Origin: Salvator merianae
Taxonomy: Eukaryota > Chordata > Lepidosauria > Squamata > Teiidae
Direction: 5' to 3'
Length of the DNA stretch: 64,000 nucleotides
NCBI GenBank assembly: GCA_003586115.2
Contig: QVOM02000053.1
Location: forward strand, 7,615,035 to 7,679,034
Shown: one piece after another, positions 38,101 through 53,100 of the stretch
Layout: every line of letters starts with the position of its first letter
Position numbering within the stretch: position 1 is the stretch's first letter
The notes under the pieces: generated by a model
Databases searched by the model: none
What the model saw: the letters and a program-made list of their open reading frames with translations, nothing else
What the model was told of the DNA's origin: nothing
Position numbers and translations under genes: made by a program

Positions 38101-41100
38101 GATTAACAGCCTGAGGTATACAGTCAGTTGTTCCTTCCCCCTAATGGATGCATGTGACATTCATCTGCATCATAGCAGCAAGGGATGTCTATTTTCTTCA
38201 TCTCCTACCTGTGGGCTTCCCACACACATCAGAGTGGACCCTATAGGGAGGAGAACTCTAGACCCGAGAGGTCTTTGCTTTGATCCAAGAAGGGTCTTTG
38301 CTGTCACAAGCAACTATCATCCACAGCGTTGATTTATTTTCATTTCTAGTTTGCCCTCTACTCTAGGGCACAGAACAGTTTCTAATAATTTAATTTTCCA
38401 CTGTTTGTCTCTGGTATTGGCCTTTAAGATAGAGGAAAACCATGACAATGAGGTGCCTCCAAATTCAGTTCCTGTAGCCCCTCTAGGAGGATACTGGTCA
38501 ACAGTGTCAAAAGTCACCAATAAGACGGAGGAGAGCCAGGAGGTTGCACTTCCTCTCCATAAAGGTCTTCAGCCAGGACAACGAAGACAGTTTATGTGCC
38601 AAAGCCAGATTGAAATGGGTCTAGCTAAATGGATGCTTTCCTATCAGTGGGTTAGTGAGGAGACAAAGCAATCTACTCTCCCAACACACAAGTCCAACTT
38701 CATATGGAGTGCAAACATTTAAGTGCTAACTAGACTCTGATTTCTATGCTGATACAATCCTTTATGTGAAATTCCTGAAAGTTCACAAAAAACTTATTCA
38801 GCAAAGCACTCGAAGCCCATACCTCATCAGTTTGGAAGTCCCTCTTAAGGCCTCCCATCAGGCCTCCAAGTCTCTCTTGCACAATCATCCAGTTTGCATC
38901 CACCATCTCCGATTCTCTGGATAGTTTTGGGAGGTTTTTTGCCTGAAAGGGTTGGAAAAATGTTGAAAAACTATATTCCACCATGTGAAATAGCGGCTTC
39001 AGCTAATCACTGCGTTTAACTGTGTCCTTCACATTCTTTGGAATCTGCATGCAGCACACATTAGGTCTGTGACACAAATTCATCTTAGCAGTTCAACATT
39101 CATTTGCAAATAGCTCAGCATGGTCGGAAGTGGTCAAGAGCTTACCCTTGGTTAATATATCAGATTAAAAAGAGATCTTCATCAAGTCAGCATGTCCTAC
39201 GAGGAACAGCTAAAGGATCTAGAAATGTTTAGCCTACAGAAGAGAAGACTGAGAGGAGACATGATAGCTGTTTTCAGGTATCGCAGTGCAGGGCTCTCAC
39301 AGGGCGGAGGGATTGGCCCTATTCTCACTTACACAAGAAGGAAGGACTAGAAACAACAGGATGAGAATTCAAGGGAGTAGATGCAGACTTGATATTAGAA
39401 AAAACTTTCCAACAGTAAGGGCAATCAATCAATGGAACAGGTTGCTACAGGAGGTGGTGAGCTCTCCATCACTGGAGGTCCTCAAGGACAGGCTGGACAG
39501 ACATCTGTCTGGGATGGTTTAGTGGATCCTGCATTGAGCAGGGGGTTGGACTCAATGACCCTGGAGGTCCTTCCCAACTCTATGATTCTATGATTCAGTC
39601 TTGAAAAAGCATTTCTTTAACTTTTGGGCAAACCATGCCATCTTTTACTAACATCTCTGCTGTGATCACAGTATGATTTTGTCACACCGTGCAGAATTTT
39701 GCACACCTCTTTTTCTGCATGAAAAATCTTCAAACGTTGGGGAATTATTCTGCAAAATAAGGCCATTCCCAGATGTCCTCCTCAGTTGCTCCTAGGGGGA
39801 TAAGGAAGAGCCCCTCCCAGGCAGGGAATTTGCATGTTTTCCCACCCTGAAGCTCTACTTCCTGGCCTGAGGCTGGGATCAGAGTGCCTGACCTCCCACA
39901 CGGACGTGGGTCTGCTGCATCGCATCTATACCCAGCAGTCACAAACATGTCTTAAGTTGACTCCTGCCCATAGGGAGTGGCTAGAGTTCTGAGCTGTCAT
40001 TTGCAGCACGTGGTCTCAAAAGACCATAAAGTGGCCAAAAGACTGCTCACCCCCTATGTGCACCCTGTCTTGGACAGGTTGGCCTCTTTCCCCGTTTCTG
40101 CAGCTTTCCCAGTTCTACAGTATTATTTTGGAGAGATGGCAACCGAGGGTGACAGCACCCTAAAATTCAGATGCAGACACTAGGATATGCTTGCTTAGAC
40201 CCCTTTATTGCAAGTTGCCTTGGATAACCGCAGGTGGCTACGGTGGGCTAGACAGCCCATGCGTGAACTGAGCCATTCTAACCTTTGTCAATGTTGGCAC
40301 GGTAAACAACCCAGGGCTTCTACCTGAGCCACTCTTGCCTCTGAAACTGGCCCACATATCATCCAGCACTCACCAGTTTGCCTTCAACAGTGCTTAATTC
40401 TTCCAGCGTCTTTTCAACGATGCCATTGGCCATCGCTTCAGTGACTGACAGCTGGATCTCCCTGCTGAAGAGGAGAGGTAGAGCAGAGTCATCTGAGCAG
40501 GACAACGTAAAGCAACAATCCACAAGCAGTTCTTATGTCTTATGAAGTCATTGGCTTTCACGAGGTAGCTGTGGTAATTACTAAGGATCTCTGGGCCCTC
40601 AAGTTTCGCAACTTATTGCTTAGCTATTTATTAATCAAACCTTTATTAACCCTCTTGCTTATTTATTAATCAGTTTTCTTAAACAGCCAAGGCAATGTAC
40701 AAAGGGGGCAACAAAGCAAACCTACAAGGCAATACTAAAGCACATTAAAAACTTCATTAAAACAACTGCCATTTCAAATATATAATTCAGAAGGTCTGTA
40801 CATAGCAATACAAAATATAACATCTGCCCATCTGCCGCTAGATTTTGCCACAATCAGAAACAAGTGCACACAAACAAGCACTGGTGTTATATGGAGGTTT
40901 CCATCAGGTATCTTCCTTTGGGTATAGGGTGGGCTAAAAATGCAAATAAATAAATAAATGCCTTCCTGCCGCATTTTGTTCCGCAAAGAGTGCAACAGAG
41001 TGTACAGTCCCACACAGCATGAAATACTGTCCAGTTAGTCCAAATAAGTACTTAGCGTATACGTGCTTGAAAAAGAACCAAGAATCAATGAGGAGAGAAG

Positions 41101-44100
41101 AAAAATTAAGAACAACCCTTCCAGAGCAGCCCAGGCTTCCATATAATGTTTTCCAAAAGCGTCCAAATCTATTTTCAGTGATCTAAGCCTGTGGCCATCT
41201 CCAGATTCTACAGGAGTGAATTCCATACATTAATTATGCAGAAATGTTTTTCTTTCATCTGTCCTAATTTACTACTTGTCAGTTCCACTGGGGGACCCTG
41301 ACTCCTTGAATCACGGAAAAGGGAGGCAATGATTTCCCCTTTCTTCACGGCGTTTTCTCTTTTATAAACTTCTAAGGGGCAGCTTTCCCATCACCCTTTC
41401 CTGAGAGAAGCTACACGTGATGTTATGTAGCATAGCAGCTCAGAGCTTGGGGTCGTAGGACTGAAGTGTTGATAGAAAGCTTCACTTCCATCTTGCCAAA
41501 TCGGGTTCTGGTGCACAACAGATGAGAACACATTCAGGATTTGGGAGGCAGAAATCCCAGGTTCCACTGACAGTTCCCGGACGGGTGGAATTTCCCCCCT
41601 ACTTTTGAGGGAAAACCGCATAAGAATGCAAGAGCAGATCTGCTGTATAAGACATCTAGTCCTGCAACCTGTCTTCAGAATGGCCAACCAGTAGGAAGCC
41701 TGCAAGCCAGACAACTGGCCCTTTTAACTTAACAGGTGACATTAAAATGGACTACAGGCTGATAGTTCTCTTCTGTGAACCAGAGGCAAGAGATCAGGAG
41801 TGGGCTAACAAGTCCCCCGTTCCTACTTCAGTTTCATCCTCACTTCCTCTTCCAAAAGCTGACCATGGTGTGGTATTGCACATGGAGCTGAGGGGCAGGA
41901 GAAAGGGAATTTAGGAAAGGCTTTATGCAGCTGCTGCCTGATGGGTGTTGGTCTCCTCCAGGGAGGCTAATCTATAATGACAAAGTGGGTGGAATCCTGC
42001 CTAAGAAATCAAAGCTTCATCCTGCCCCTCCTTTCCCCCTTCATGCCTGTTTCAGTTCAGGGCTGGCTATGGTGTGCACAATCTACACCGTTCAGTGCAA
42101 TCAATTCCCATGTCTGTTTACAGGAAATCGCAGCCTTCCAGGCTCCCATCTACAAGTTCTACCTATTCCAACCCCCAGATTTAACTGCCTTGCCTTTCAT
42201 CATTGCAGCCACAAAGGGCACTACCCATTGCTGGTCCTCTGCCCTTCTTCACGGTTACAGAAAACAGATTACTGCCAGGGGTGCCAGCTCAGGTGTGACT
42301 ATAATCTATTTGGGGTGGGTACATTGGGCTAGCTGGTAATTCGGTACTGTCATTTTCCTTTAGTATTGATAAGCATTTGTATTGAAATAGTGACCTTGTG
42401 CAATTTTTTTTGAACTGTTGTTATACTTTGGCTGTATCCACACACATTAAAAAAAATGCTCAAAAGCAGCTCAGAAGTGCTGGCACATGGATGTCAATGT
42501 TCACATCCTATCTCTAGTCTGCTTTGAAGGCTTGGAGACGACACTTTAAAGGTGCACTTTTGAGCTCCTAATGTGGACTGGAGGCACTGGCATGTGGACG
42601 GTACCACCTCCAAGCCATTTTTCATCCAATTCTTTCAGTGCGTGTGGATGCAGCCTTTGTCTCATTTGTAAACCACCTTGGGCATGGTTTATGGAAAGGC
42701 AGCATATAAATAAAGAGTGAGGATGATCTTCAGTACAGCATCCTCCCATGCATTGATAGACCAGCCTTAATGCATCTTGATTAGCATTTAATTTTTACTG
42801 CTTCTGCCTCTAAAATCATTAGATCCAAGTCTAAGATAATGCAACTGCATCACTGATCATGGGTGTTTCGTTCTTTAGCCTCAATTACATTTCCAACCAC
42901 TCAGCAAGTCTTTGTACAGAGGTGCCTTTTCAGCACTTCCTCTGAAACCACACAATTTCCTCCCGACAAATTCACTCTGGGATGAATGTAAACTGCTGGG
43001 GAAGACGAGACTGGAAGGGGAAGGACATATGTTTAATCTCTTTCCCCCTTCCTCTGCTTCCCTCTACCTGAAAAAACAGGCAAAGAACTCAAGGAGAACA
43101 GGAAAAGTAAGTAAGGCTGCCTCCAGCCAGCAAGAGGCAATGTGAGATGTAAACAAGACCTTGTGATGCAAACAACAACCTGTGATTCCACCAGACTTGA
43201 GCAGCAACCCCCCACTTTCCTTCACGTCTGGTGAACATCAGACTCTCCATAACTGAGAGTCAAAATAAGGAAAGAGAAACCCGGAAAAAAGCAAAATGTA
43301 AAATATTGTTGTACTGTATTAAATGTCATTACACGATAAATACCATAAACATATGAAAGCTTAAAGCCAGATAAACTCCTACTAGCACTGATATGGGGGG
43401 TAAAAAAATGAAGAAACCATCTGATTTTTGCAAAACTCAGATCCAAAGCTGAACTACAGTTCCTAGAACTCGCTTGCAAGGTGAAATGCCTGTTATACCT
43501 GTATCCTCTGTGGTGTGGATATGCCGAAGGGCACAAACAGCTGTCAGAAAGAGGCAGGAGCAAAACGGGATGACAGGGAGGGGTACCACACTGTTTGTCT
43601 CTGCCTTGAGACTAGGGATGTTTCTGATGGCTTGAACACTAGACAAGAGGACTTGAGACTTGCAAGCATAGGGTTAAACAGACAGAGGAGAAGACTGCTG
43701 CTCTGAACACTGAAGGGAGGGAGGGTTCAAGCCGGACATCCTCCCTCCTTGTCTCCTTGCTGAGAATCTGTGCACCAGGCGAGAGCTGAAATCTCAAGGA
43801 GAAATGCAGCCTTCGGGCAAAACCTTCCCCCTTTGCTTCAGCGTTTAAATGCAGAGGAGTCAGCAGCTCCATCCAACCCAACTCAACCCAACCCAACCCA
43901 AAGAAGCTTCCCGGTATGGCTTGAAAACAGAGGTGAAGGCGACACCCACGTGAGCCTGCTGTACGCTTCCGATAGCAACTGGTCCGGGAGGGTCGTCCCT
44001 GGCGTGCTGCAGAGCAGATGATCCCCGAGACTGGTTTTCTGCAAGATCTGGGGGCACAAACTCTGACTGGCATCGAGTGCAGCCTTCACCGCGGCCTGCA

Positions 44101-47100
44101 AAGGAAGCAGCAGTAATGCACTCACGAGGCGGAAGGAAGAGTCTTGCTTTTTTTCTTAAAGGTCCTGCAATCACGGCTCTCCTACCCATTAACCTGCGAA
44201 TTTAGCTCGTTTGTGGGGTGACGTATGTTCAAGGTGCCTTAAAAATAAATTTGCTGGTTCCTATTAAGAAACTGCAGGCATTAAGCCTCTCCATGATTTA
44301 TGCTTTGATTGCCATGAGGAGTGACAAGGCCTTGTTCGTTCCCTCCCAGATCAAATAAAATTTCAGGAGCCACAGGTCACCTGGCATCATCAGCCTGGTC
44401 TTATTTATTCCACTGAGTGAACTCAAAATGCCCTTTGGGAGAAAAAGATGAAGCCAGAGCTTTGCAAGAAGCCGAATCCCGAGTCACACAGCAAGCCTTT
44501 TTGGTGCATGACCGTACGTACGCTGGAGACACAGTGGCCACGGTCACACTTCAGCAAAATAGTCCATCCTAGGATCCACTGGAAACTGAGACTGTTTTAG
44601 GCCTAGCTACACCTGCCTTTATGCTGTGGCCAAAAAGGATGGAACCAGAGTGTCGGAGCCATTGAAGGCAGCAGGAAATGGAAGCAGTAGTCCAAAAAAG
44701 GCTGTGGGTTCTCTCCTCTTCAAAAGGGCTACTGCAAAGAGTGTCCCACAGAATGAACCTCGCCACTGGTGCCTCCTTCCACACTGGAGGCGTGGCAGTT
44801 CCTCTGCTCTGCACGGTGCTTCTACAGCCACTCCCTCTGCTGCTAGTTCCCTGGCTTTCATTGTGGGCAAGTTTCACCTTTCTCAGAGCCAGGTGAGGCC
44901 AGCAGTGGCCAGCTGAGGTTGCCTCCTCTGGCTGCATGCTGGGGCTATGCGGGGAAGAGACTGGTAGCCCTTTGCCTGGATCTGTTTCTTGTTGCTAAAA
45001 CGAACTCGGTGATGTTATAATATGAATAAGGATTGGGTCAGTTTGGGGGCTGATAGTCTGCAGAAAACATGGAACCAAATTTTAGGGTGCGATCTATCAG
45101 ATGCTTGGACTGGCTCAGTCCGTTTTTAAGACTGGGTGTGACCACAGCCTATAGGAAGCTACCCACATCTTCATGTGGAATGATGTAACATGTGACTTGG
45201 ATGGGACCTTAGAGCTCATCCAATCCAGCCACTAGCTGAATGCCAGAGCATGTGCATTCAAAAGTTTACTTTGACTAGTATAGTTCTCCAGAGTCTTAGG
45301 CAGGGAGTCCCTTGTCACCAGCTACAAAAAGTCACAGAGTGCCCCCCTCCTCACCTGGGTCTCCCTCCTGCAGGTCTGAGAGATTTCATCCATGAGGCTC
45401 CCCAGTTTGTACTTAAGCTGGTTATTCTGGGGCAGTGTGTTCCCTGAGTCATACACAGTTGGCAAAATCTGCTGAGGAAAAGAGAAAGCAAAATCTTTCA
45501 CATGTCAAGTATAAACCAAACATAAGTTTCATGCAACCATAAAACACAGCACTGACTGAAGACATGTGCTTGATTCCTCTTCCTGTTTCATGTAAATAAT
45601 GTTCACACCAGACATGCAGAAGAGGACCAAAAGCTTTTTTATGAATCACACGCAAAGAGAGATGTGGAGGTTCAGAAAATAAATAGGAGAAAGGGTTTCT
45701 TCCCCTTTCTTTTTTCTTGAAAAGCAAACAAGGCATTGGGAGAAAACCCACACCTCCACACTAAGGCCACAGTCACACCTCAGTGTAATAATTCATCTTA
45801 GGACGGACCAGGAACTCATTCTGCTTTAGGCCTATTCAATCAAGGCCACCCAGATTTGCATGAATGTTAAAAAAAACCATACACACCAAGAAATACCATT
45901 TTTAAATACTCAGTATAGCTGGGATTGATCTTAGAGGAAGGGGCTTGATTAGAAGGAACTCCTGAGTTATGCCTGAAACAGTGATGGAGCAAAACACACA
46001 CCAGAGCTTTAGGAGAAAGTAGGACTAGTACAATTTTTGAACGTATGGCCTCTTCTGTTCCATACTGGCAGAACCTGCCCCGGGACAAAATCAAGAGAAA
46101 GAGGCCCCTGTGACAACATTATGTGATGTCCATTGGAGAGAGAACTGGCTCTTGGCTTCGTGTTTCATCTCCCTAAGGAAATCGTGCATTTTTTTTCCAA
46201 AATAGAAAGGTTCCTTGAAAACCACACCAACATTTATCACTCTCGCTTGGTTTGTGGCCCTACCACAAACCACAAGGCAAATGCCCTCAGATTAAAAATG
46301 AAATGTGTGGTAGTATGAGAAAATTCCAGAAGAAGAGCAGAAAAGAGAGAGAGTCTTGCAATAATGACGGATGTATGAAGGTCACTCACGCTGATCGAAA
46401 GGCTGGCATCCTTAATGGCTTCCTTCGCCCATAGGATGTCTGCTTTGACTTCCACATCTTGGACGATGCTTAGCTTCTCAATGTAATTCTGCACAGATTG
46501 GCATGCCTCTTTGATTGCCTAGAACACAAAGTGAAAGGTGGGATGGAGCTGCACCATGTTCAAAGAATGAGTTCTTCCTAGGATCTCAGGCAGCTGCTGA
46601 TTATCCATATGCCCTGTTTTCACCTCACTTATTGAGCAACCTTGCATGTTTCTCCATCATTGCCCCATGAAGAATTAAGTATGTTCCATAGTTGTATTTG
46701 GGAGGCTGGGAGATGCCACCTTGTAACTGGCACATCTGCCATCTATCAGATGGCCTTCTTCATGACTGTCTGGATGAAGCCACAGGAGATGATAAACATG
46801 AAGCACGTTGAGTGTTCTAATCTGTCCCGTACCTGTTTCTGAACTACAACTCCCACCAGCCCCAAGCAGTCTGGCCAATGGCAGGAAACTCCTTTTTTGT
46901 CCCTCTCTGTTGTCAATATAGGCAAGATCATGAGGATCACAGAAAGAACAAGTGTGCCACACCTGTTCTGATGATCTGGCCGGCATTTCGGGCTGCAACG
47001 GGCATCCTTCCGTAGACGGGGTTTCTTGGATCTGATTCCTTTCAAGATAAGACTGTATCTGCATCACGCAAGAGACAGAATTCATATTATTCGCTTCAAC

Positions 47101-50100
47101 CCACCCCCAAGCCAACAGTTCCATTTGCTGGGTAAAACTGACAAGACAGCGCTGAGAAGCGGCCAGAGGGTCAGGCTGCAATCTGGAATTCCCTGGGTCC
47201 CAGTGCCCATCCAGCCACAAGTGACCTCAGGCCAGTTCCTGTTTCTCAGCCTTACCTACCTCACAAGGTTTCTGTCAGAATAAAAAGGAAGGAAGGAAAA
47301 TAGTGTATGCTGCTCTGGGTTCGTCAGAGGAAAGACAAAATATAGATGCCATTACAAAAATAGTAATTAAAAAAATGCTTAGTATATTGGAGCCTACACA
47401 CCAAATTTAGCATGGCACCTCTCCTCCAGGTGAGCCGTAGCATTTAAAATGGATTCTAAAGCTGCGTTGGAGGACTTCCTTTTCATACTTATTTGATGCA
47501 CTTATTTACCCTTGCCTTTGGATGAGGAAACAGCTTCCCCTCCCCTCTTCCAAGCCCTGTTATTGTTTTTAGTGTGTTTATTTTATATTTTGGTTTCATT
47601 GCTGTTCTGAGATCCCAATGAGAGGGTCTTCTTGTAGTTCCTCTTCTCTCAGAGGTACAAGGGGTAGGGGCATGCAAGGGGGGGGGCTTTTCTGTGGTGG
47701 CCCCCAGACTCAAGAACAGCCTCCCTCTGGAGACTTGCCAGGTGCCCACATTATATGGTTTTCAGCTCCTGGTTAAAACATACCTCTTCACCCAGGCATT
47801 TGATACTTAGCTTCCTCTGGGTGTGGTCTTGTCAGAGAGAGTGGGTGTTTTAATACTTTCCTATATTTTGACTTTTTGTTGTTGTGACCTGCCCTGGGAC
47901 TTTTTGGTGAAGGGCAGAATAGAAATTCTTAAGTAAATAAACAAACAAACAAACTTCACCCAGAGACCCTCAGGTACAAGGCAGGATAAAAATGCAAACA
48001 AACAAACAAACAAATAAATAAATTCTCCTCCACCCCACACTTTTTTTCTTTCTTACCTGATGTACAACTTTCTCCATCTTCTCTGGATGGCTTCGGTACA
48101 CCTGAGCCATATCACTCATAGGCAAGGGCATTGTCTTTAGAGTAAAATTCCTAGGAAATAGGTGTTGCTTTTATTAAACAGCTCTGGGCTCCTGTGGGCT
48201 CCTGAAATAAAGCACAGGTTCTTTCCCCATGCACGTGCATAAAATAGTCTTGAAGACGTAGTTCTCCCTTTAAGTGCTCCAGGTGGCAGCTGCAACAATA
48301 TATTGCAGTGTGAGATGTTCTCAAGTTCAAGGTTCCGGCACCCTCCTCCAAACCTCCTTCTCCTCGTTTTCATTTCTGGTTCCCACCAGCTATCAACATA
48401 TCCAGTAAGCATGTCGATACCTCAATGTGAGGTTTAGAGCATGGTCCCACATCGTAAATTTAATCCGTATTTGAGGAAAGCGAGGATTGAGTTGGTGTTC
48501 TGGTCATTCCCACATGTGCATTATAACACAGACTCAGTTCGGACTTGCTTGTTCTCACACCTCATTTCTCCTGTACTTGGCATGGGGAAACCATACCTTT
48601 CTGTCTCCAGCCCTCACCAGTTCCCCTCCCTGTGCAGTCAGTGATTGGATGCAGTACCACTGTTCAAATCTTGACTCACAGGAGCAGGAAAGCCAAACTC
48701 CACCCTCTGTATTTCCCTGCTGCCAAATGAGAACATGAACTCCCTTGGCGGTGTTACTGGTCATTTGCCATTTGTTCCTTCTCCCCCTCCAGCCTGTACC
48801 CACCCAAGCACAACTTCAGGTCCACATCTACCACTCAATAAAGCTTCTTAAAGGGCAGATCTCAATTTCTGCTCCTTTGTAATTACACTTTTGCGCTATT
48901 GTGCAATTTCAAAATAGCATACAAGCGGGGAGGGGTCAGCGGCAGAGGACAACACGGCGGAAGCCAGGCAATATATGCCAGGTGCCATGCTCTCTTCCCA
49001 CCCCAACTAAGACTGTTATTGGATGGGAAGAAATGGGGAGCCCTCCCTCTGCACCCCCCCAAAAGTACGGTCCCCTCCCAAATGGTCTACTTGCATGTTC
49101 TTATATTGCAAAATAAAACAGGCTAACAATCTGAAACAGGCTAAGAACTCCCTTAATCCAAATGCAAAGTAGTCCTGATTTCAGCAATTTAGTCCTGAAA
49201 AACTACGGAAAGGCAAAATCATGTTGGGCTAGTAGGAACTGAAGATGGACTGTAAACTGATTAAATGCCCTGTCGGAATGCACCCTTAGGATATTTTCCA
49301 TCTCACCAGGATTTTCTGCCCTCTGTCCTTTCTAAGGAGGGTTACTTTTGCAAGTCTGTTGAGAGCACCTTTCTCTTCTGCATTGGCATATTGGTTACTT
49401 AGAGATTGGCAACTGGGTAGCAATTTCAATTATGAGTCTCCTTGCAAATTTACTGCACATGAAGCAATTCTGATACTATGCCATGCTGGCTGTGACTCAA
49501 GGACGTTGTAGGCTGAAATGGGCTGGAGTGTATCAGGACACATCACCATGGTAAGAATGCTGGGATACCTTATTGTCGGTGCCAACTGCGAAAAGATGTT
49601 GGAGCAAAAAACTTGGAAGCCAACATGGTTCTCTTGGGAAGTTTCCAGCAAAATAACATGTTAGTCTGTCACAGCAACAACAAGGCAACTTGTGGTGCCT
49701 TAAAAGGTAGCAGGATTTATTAGAGCGTAAGATTTTGGAGGAAAGAGTCTATTTCATCAAATGCCTGAAATGTTTATCTTAAGCTGGCAAAAAATATCCA
49801 TCTCCAGGACAGGGGGAGAAGAGTATACGCAGAAAGTTCAGAATGAAATGAAATCTGAAAAGTACAGATCGTGACACTTGCTAGAAAATGAAACTTGAAT
49901 GTCTGCAAAATCATAACAGCGATCAGCCAAAAAAGTGAAAGAAGCATCCTGGCTTTCTTTTGTTAAGTTAACACCTTAAGTAGCTGTTAATAACTGTAGT
50001 ATTCCACAGAACGCCAAAGAGGTACTAACAGCAAGTTAGATTCAGACTGTGTCTCTATTTCTATATGAGTAGGTGCCTGGGGGTGGGCACCTCCACAGAA

Positions 50101-53100
50101 GCACCCTCCCCCCTGTATCACAAGATACTTCATCATATCAAGGTTCAGCAACATGGGTGCGGATGGGGTGCTTTTCTCAAGGGTGCAATTTTGTGCCCTT
50201 GCCCCCAGGGCCTCAAGCGGGCATCACACTCCTTGTTGGGTGTGTTGTGCTGCCAAAAATAAATACTCAGTGTCCAATGCTGTGTCCATGGGTGAATACA
50301 ACAATAAGTGCAGACATGGCTTCAGAGCTCTCCCATGTGGCTTGGCTGTCTAGAGTTTGGGATGCTGCCATGAAAGATTTCCTCACTTACCAATGTCAAA
50401 GATGCAAGGATTTGACTCAACACATAAGTTCATGGAGAAATGGTCACCATTTTTAGGATCTCTTGTCTTCTTTTCTGAATACATTTTTAGCAAATAACCA
50501 TTACTAAATGAATAGATGAGGCACCCACCTTTCCAAAGCCCGAGAAACATCAAGGAATCCATTCAATGTGGTGTTGTTTCTATCCCAAATCAGAGTCCTA
50601 AAGTGAACAACAAGAGGACCTTAGTCAAAGTACTTAAGGTTCAGATATGTGTCTTATAACCATTTGTCCATAATCCTTGTGTTATCTTTTAGCCTCAACT
50701 TTTAGCCTCAAATCCATTTTCGAGATCAAAAGTTAAAAAAAGGCAAAAAGGCAAAGTTTGAAACCTTAAAAAGCAAACCTTTTGTGAGCTATGTAAGCCA
50801 AGTCTAGTAAATTTATCATCTCAACACTGCAACTGTGAAGCACAAAAAGGAACATTTTCACTTTGGAGAAGCAGAAAATTCGAAGCCAGGAAGACCTATA
50901 GAAAGTACCAGGAAAAAGAACCAAAAAAGGACAGGACTGTTTCCTTCTCAGATGTTTGCACTTTAGTCCAACTGGGCTGAACCTTTGGGGGCAGGATTTA
51001 TGGGAGAAAATCAACAGGCAAAAGGAGGAAAGACTTCTACCTGGTTGCAAATTGCACTCTTGACTCCTCACAATTGCTTCATTTTTCCTACTAAGGCTGA
51101 TTCTACAAGTATGCAAAACAAGGAACCTTAATTATATTTAACCATTCTTCTCTATGGGCAGAAAAACAGCATTGAAACCATATACCATGACCCCCAGAGG
51201 CAGCAGTGGTTGGTTGTATGGATTGTGGGGAAGAACTGAAAGCAAACTAGGCTTTGATGTAATGAAGTAAGCTAGTTTTGCCATAGTTTACTGAGATGAA
51301 AGGCTAATGGCAAACCACTGTTTAGTCACTCTTTTACATCCCATACATGGTCCACTGATACCAAAAATTCTTCTTCAGTCTCACAGATGTAGAGTATTTT
51401 TCCCTGGGCAATACGCTTTTATACTGTGCAGAATTCTGGAATCTGCTATTACACAATGAGCATTGGCTTGGATTTTAAAGGTCAGTTACACAATTTCCTC
51501 TTGGACTGCCGTTCTAATAGTTACAATCAGTACATGAAGCTTAAGTAGTGGGAGTGGGTACCCGTCAGCAGAACCCCTCCGTCCTCGTACCAACCCTGTG
51601 GAATAAGCTTTCATCTAACGTAAGGCCATCTCCCTCCCTAGATAGTTTTAGAAGACAGTTGAGATGCTTTTGAGCTTCAAGATTATGCATTGCACTTCTT
51701 ATACGTTTGAATATTTTACCTGAAATTTGTTTTAGATGTTTTAATCTTATCAGTCACCCTGAACACTATAAGGGTTAGGACAAAATGGAAATGCAAATAC
51801 AAATAAATGCAATTACTAGATGGCAGGAACTAGTTGCAGGTGTGGCTGTTATATTTGGGGGGGGGACCTAGGGCATAGCGTGTTTTGCATGCAAAAGATG
51901 TTGCAAGTTTAATTCTTTCTCGTGTATCTATGCCCCTATGCATCCATGACAGATATGGTAGAGGAAAAAATTAAGCAAACGCACCTGAGCACTGTATTTA
52001 TTGACAAAGCTTTTGCCAGCATCTTTGCACCAAAATCTCCCATTGCGTTGCCACTGATGTTCAGGGTGACAAGGCAACTGTTGCTGCTTCTTAGACCGTT
52101 TAGGAGAATGACAGTTCCCAGTTTCAGGCGGGATTCTGCCACTGAGAGGGATCTGACTGACTGAAATAAAATAGGGGAAGAAGAGTTATAGAGAGTTCCA
52201 AGCAGGCCCAGAACTCATACACAGAAAGGCAGCCGTGAGTGGTGCTATTGTGTCCGGTGGGTCAAAGGCAAGGCAACTAAAGAAGGCAGGAACAGGGGTC
52301 TGTGCTTATTATAAGTGCATTTCTACACTTACCTGGACTGGACTGCCCCACCTGCAGCCACACCTACTAGAACGGGTTCCCAGCTGGAGTGGTCCAGCTC
52401 TCCTGGAACAAGGCTGTCCACACTTGGATGGCGGACAGCCTCTGTGCTACCCCATAGCTTGCATGAGCTTCAGAGCCTGCTGCGAGGGTTCTGATGGGCA
52501 GGAACGAAATGGGGCCATTGAAATGGGTCTCTCTGCTAAACCAGAACAAGGAGGTGTGCGCCCTTCTGCACACCTCTCTGTTCCATTCGAACACCTCCCT
52601 GGACTACCGGTAGACCGTTTTAAAAAGGTCTAACAATTTCCCATTCTAGGAAGCCATTTTGGCTGCCCAGATTGGGCTATACTCCTTCCAATGTGGAAGA
52701 AGTGTATGAGCAGGGGGTTTGGCCTTCCCTTGAGATGATCCTTTGTGTAGAAGGGAGTCCTCTGGATCCCTCCCTGGAGTCGCTTAAAGGTCAACTGTTA
52801 GGGCTGCAATTCTATGCACACCCACATGAAAATTAACCCCATTGGACATGCTGGATTAGACACACAGTAGGCAACCTTGAGAGTGTAGGGGAGAGCAAAT
52901 TCAAGCTCTGGGCTACCTGGTGTGGTACAGAGCTGTCCACATTCCATTTATGGACCAGCCACCATTGCTTACAGATAAATATTTTGTTCCAGAGCTGTGA
53001 CCTAAACCATTCAACTGATGTTTCGGCAGGTCACCGGAACTCCCAGCTCTTTTACAACCAGGAGAAAGTCAGTGGAAATTGGACTAAAAATCAGAGAGCA

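Noticed and set aside
43870..43905. Interstitial telomere repeat, tempting next to a telomere protein gene
   Set aside because: The unit is AACCC/AACCCA without CCCTAA, so it is a plain pentamer microsatellite.
43639..44189. Minus-strand frames of 109-144 codons around exon C17
   Set aside because: They extend the real exon into intron or read it in another frame.
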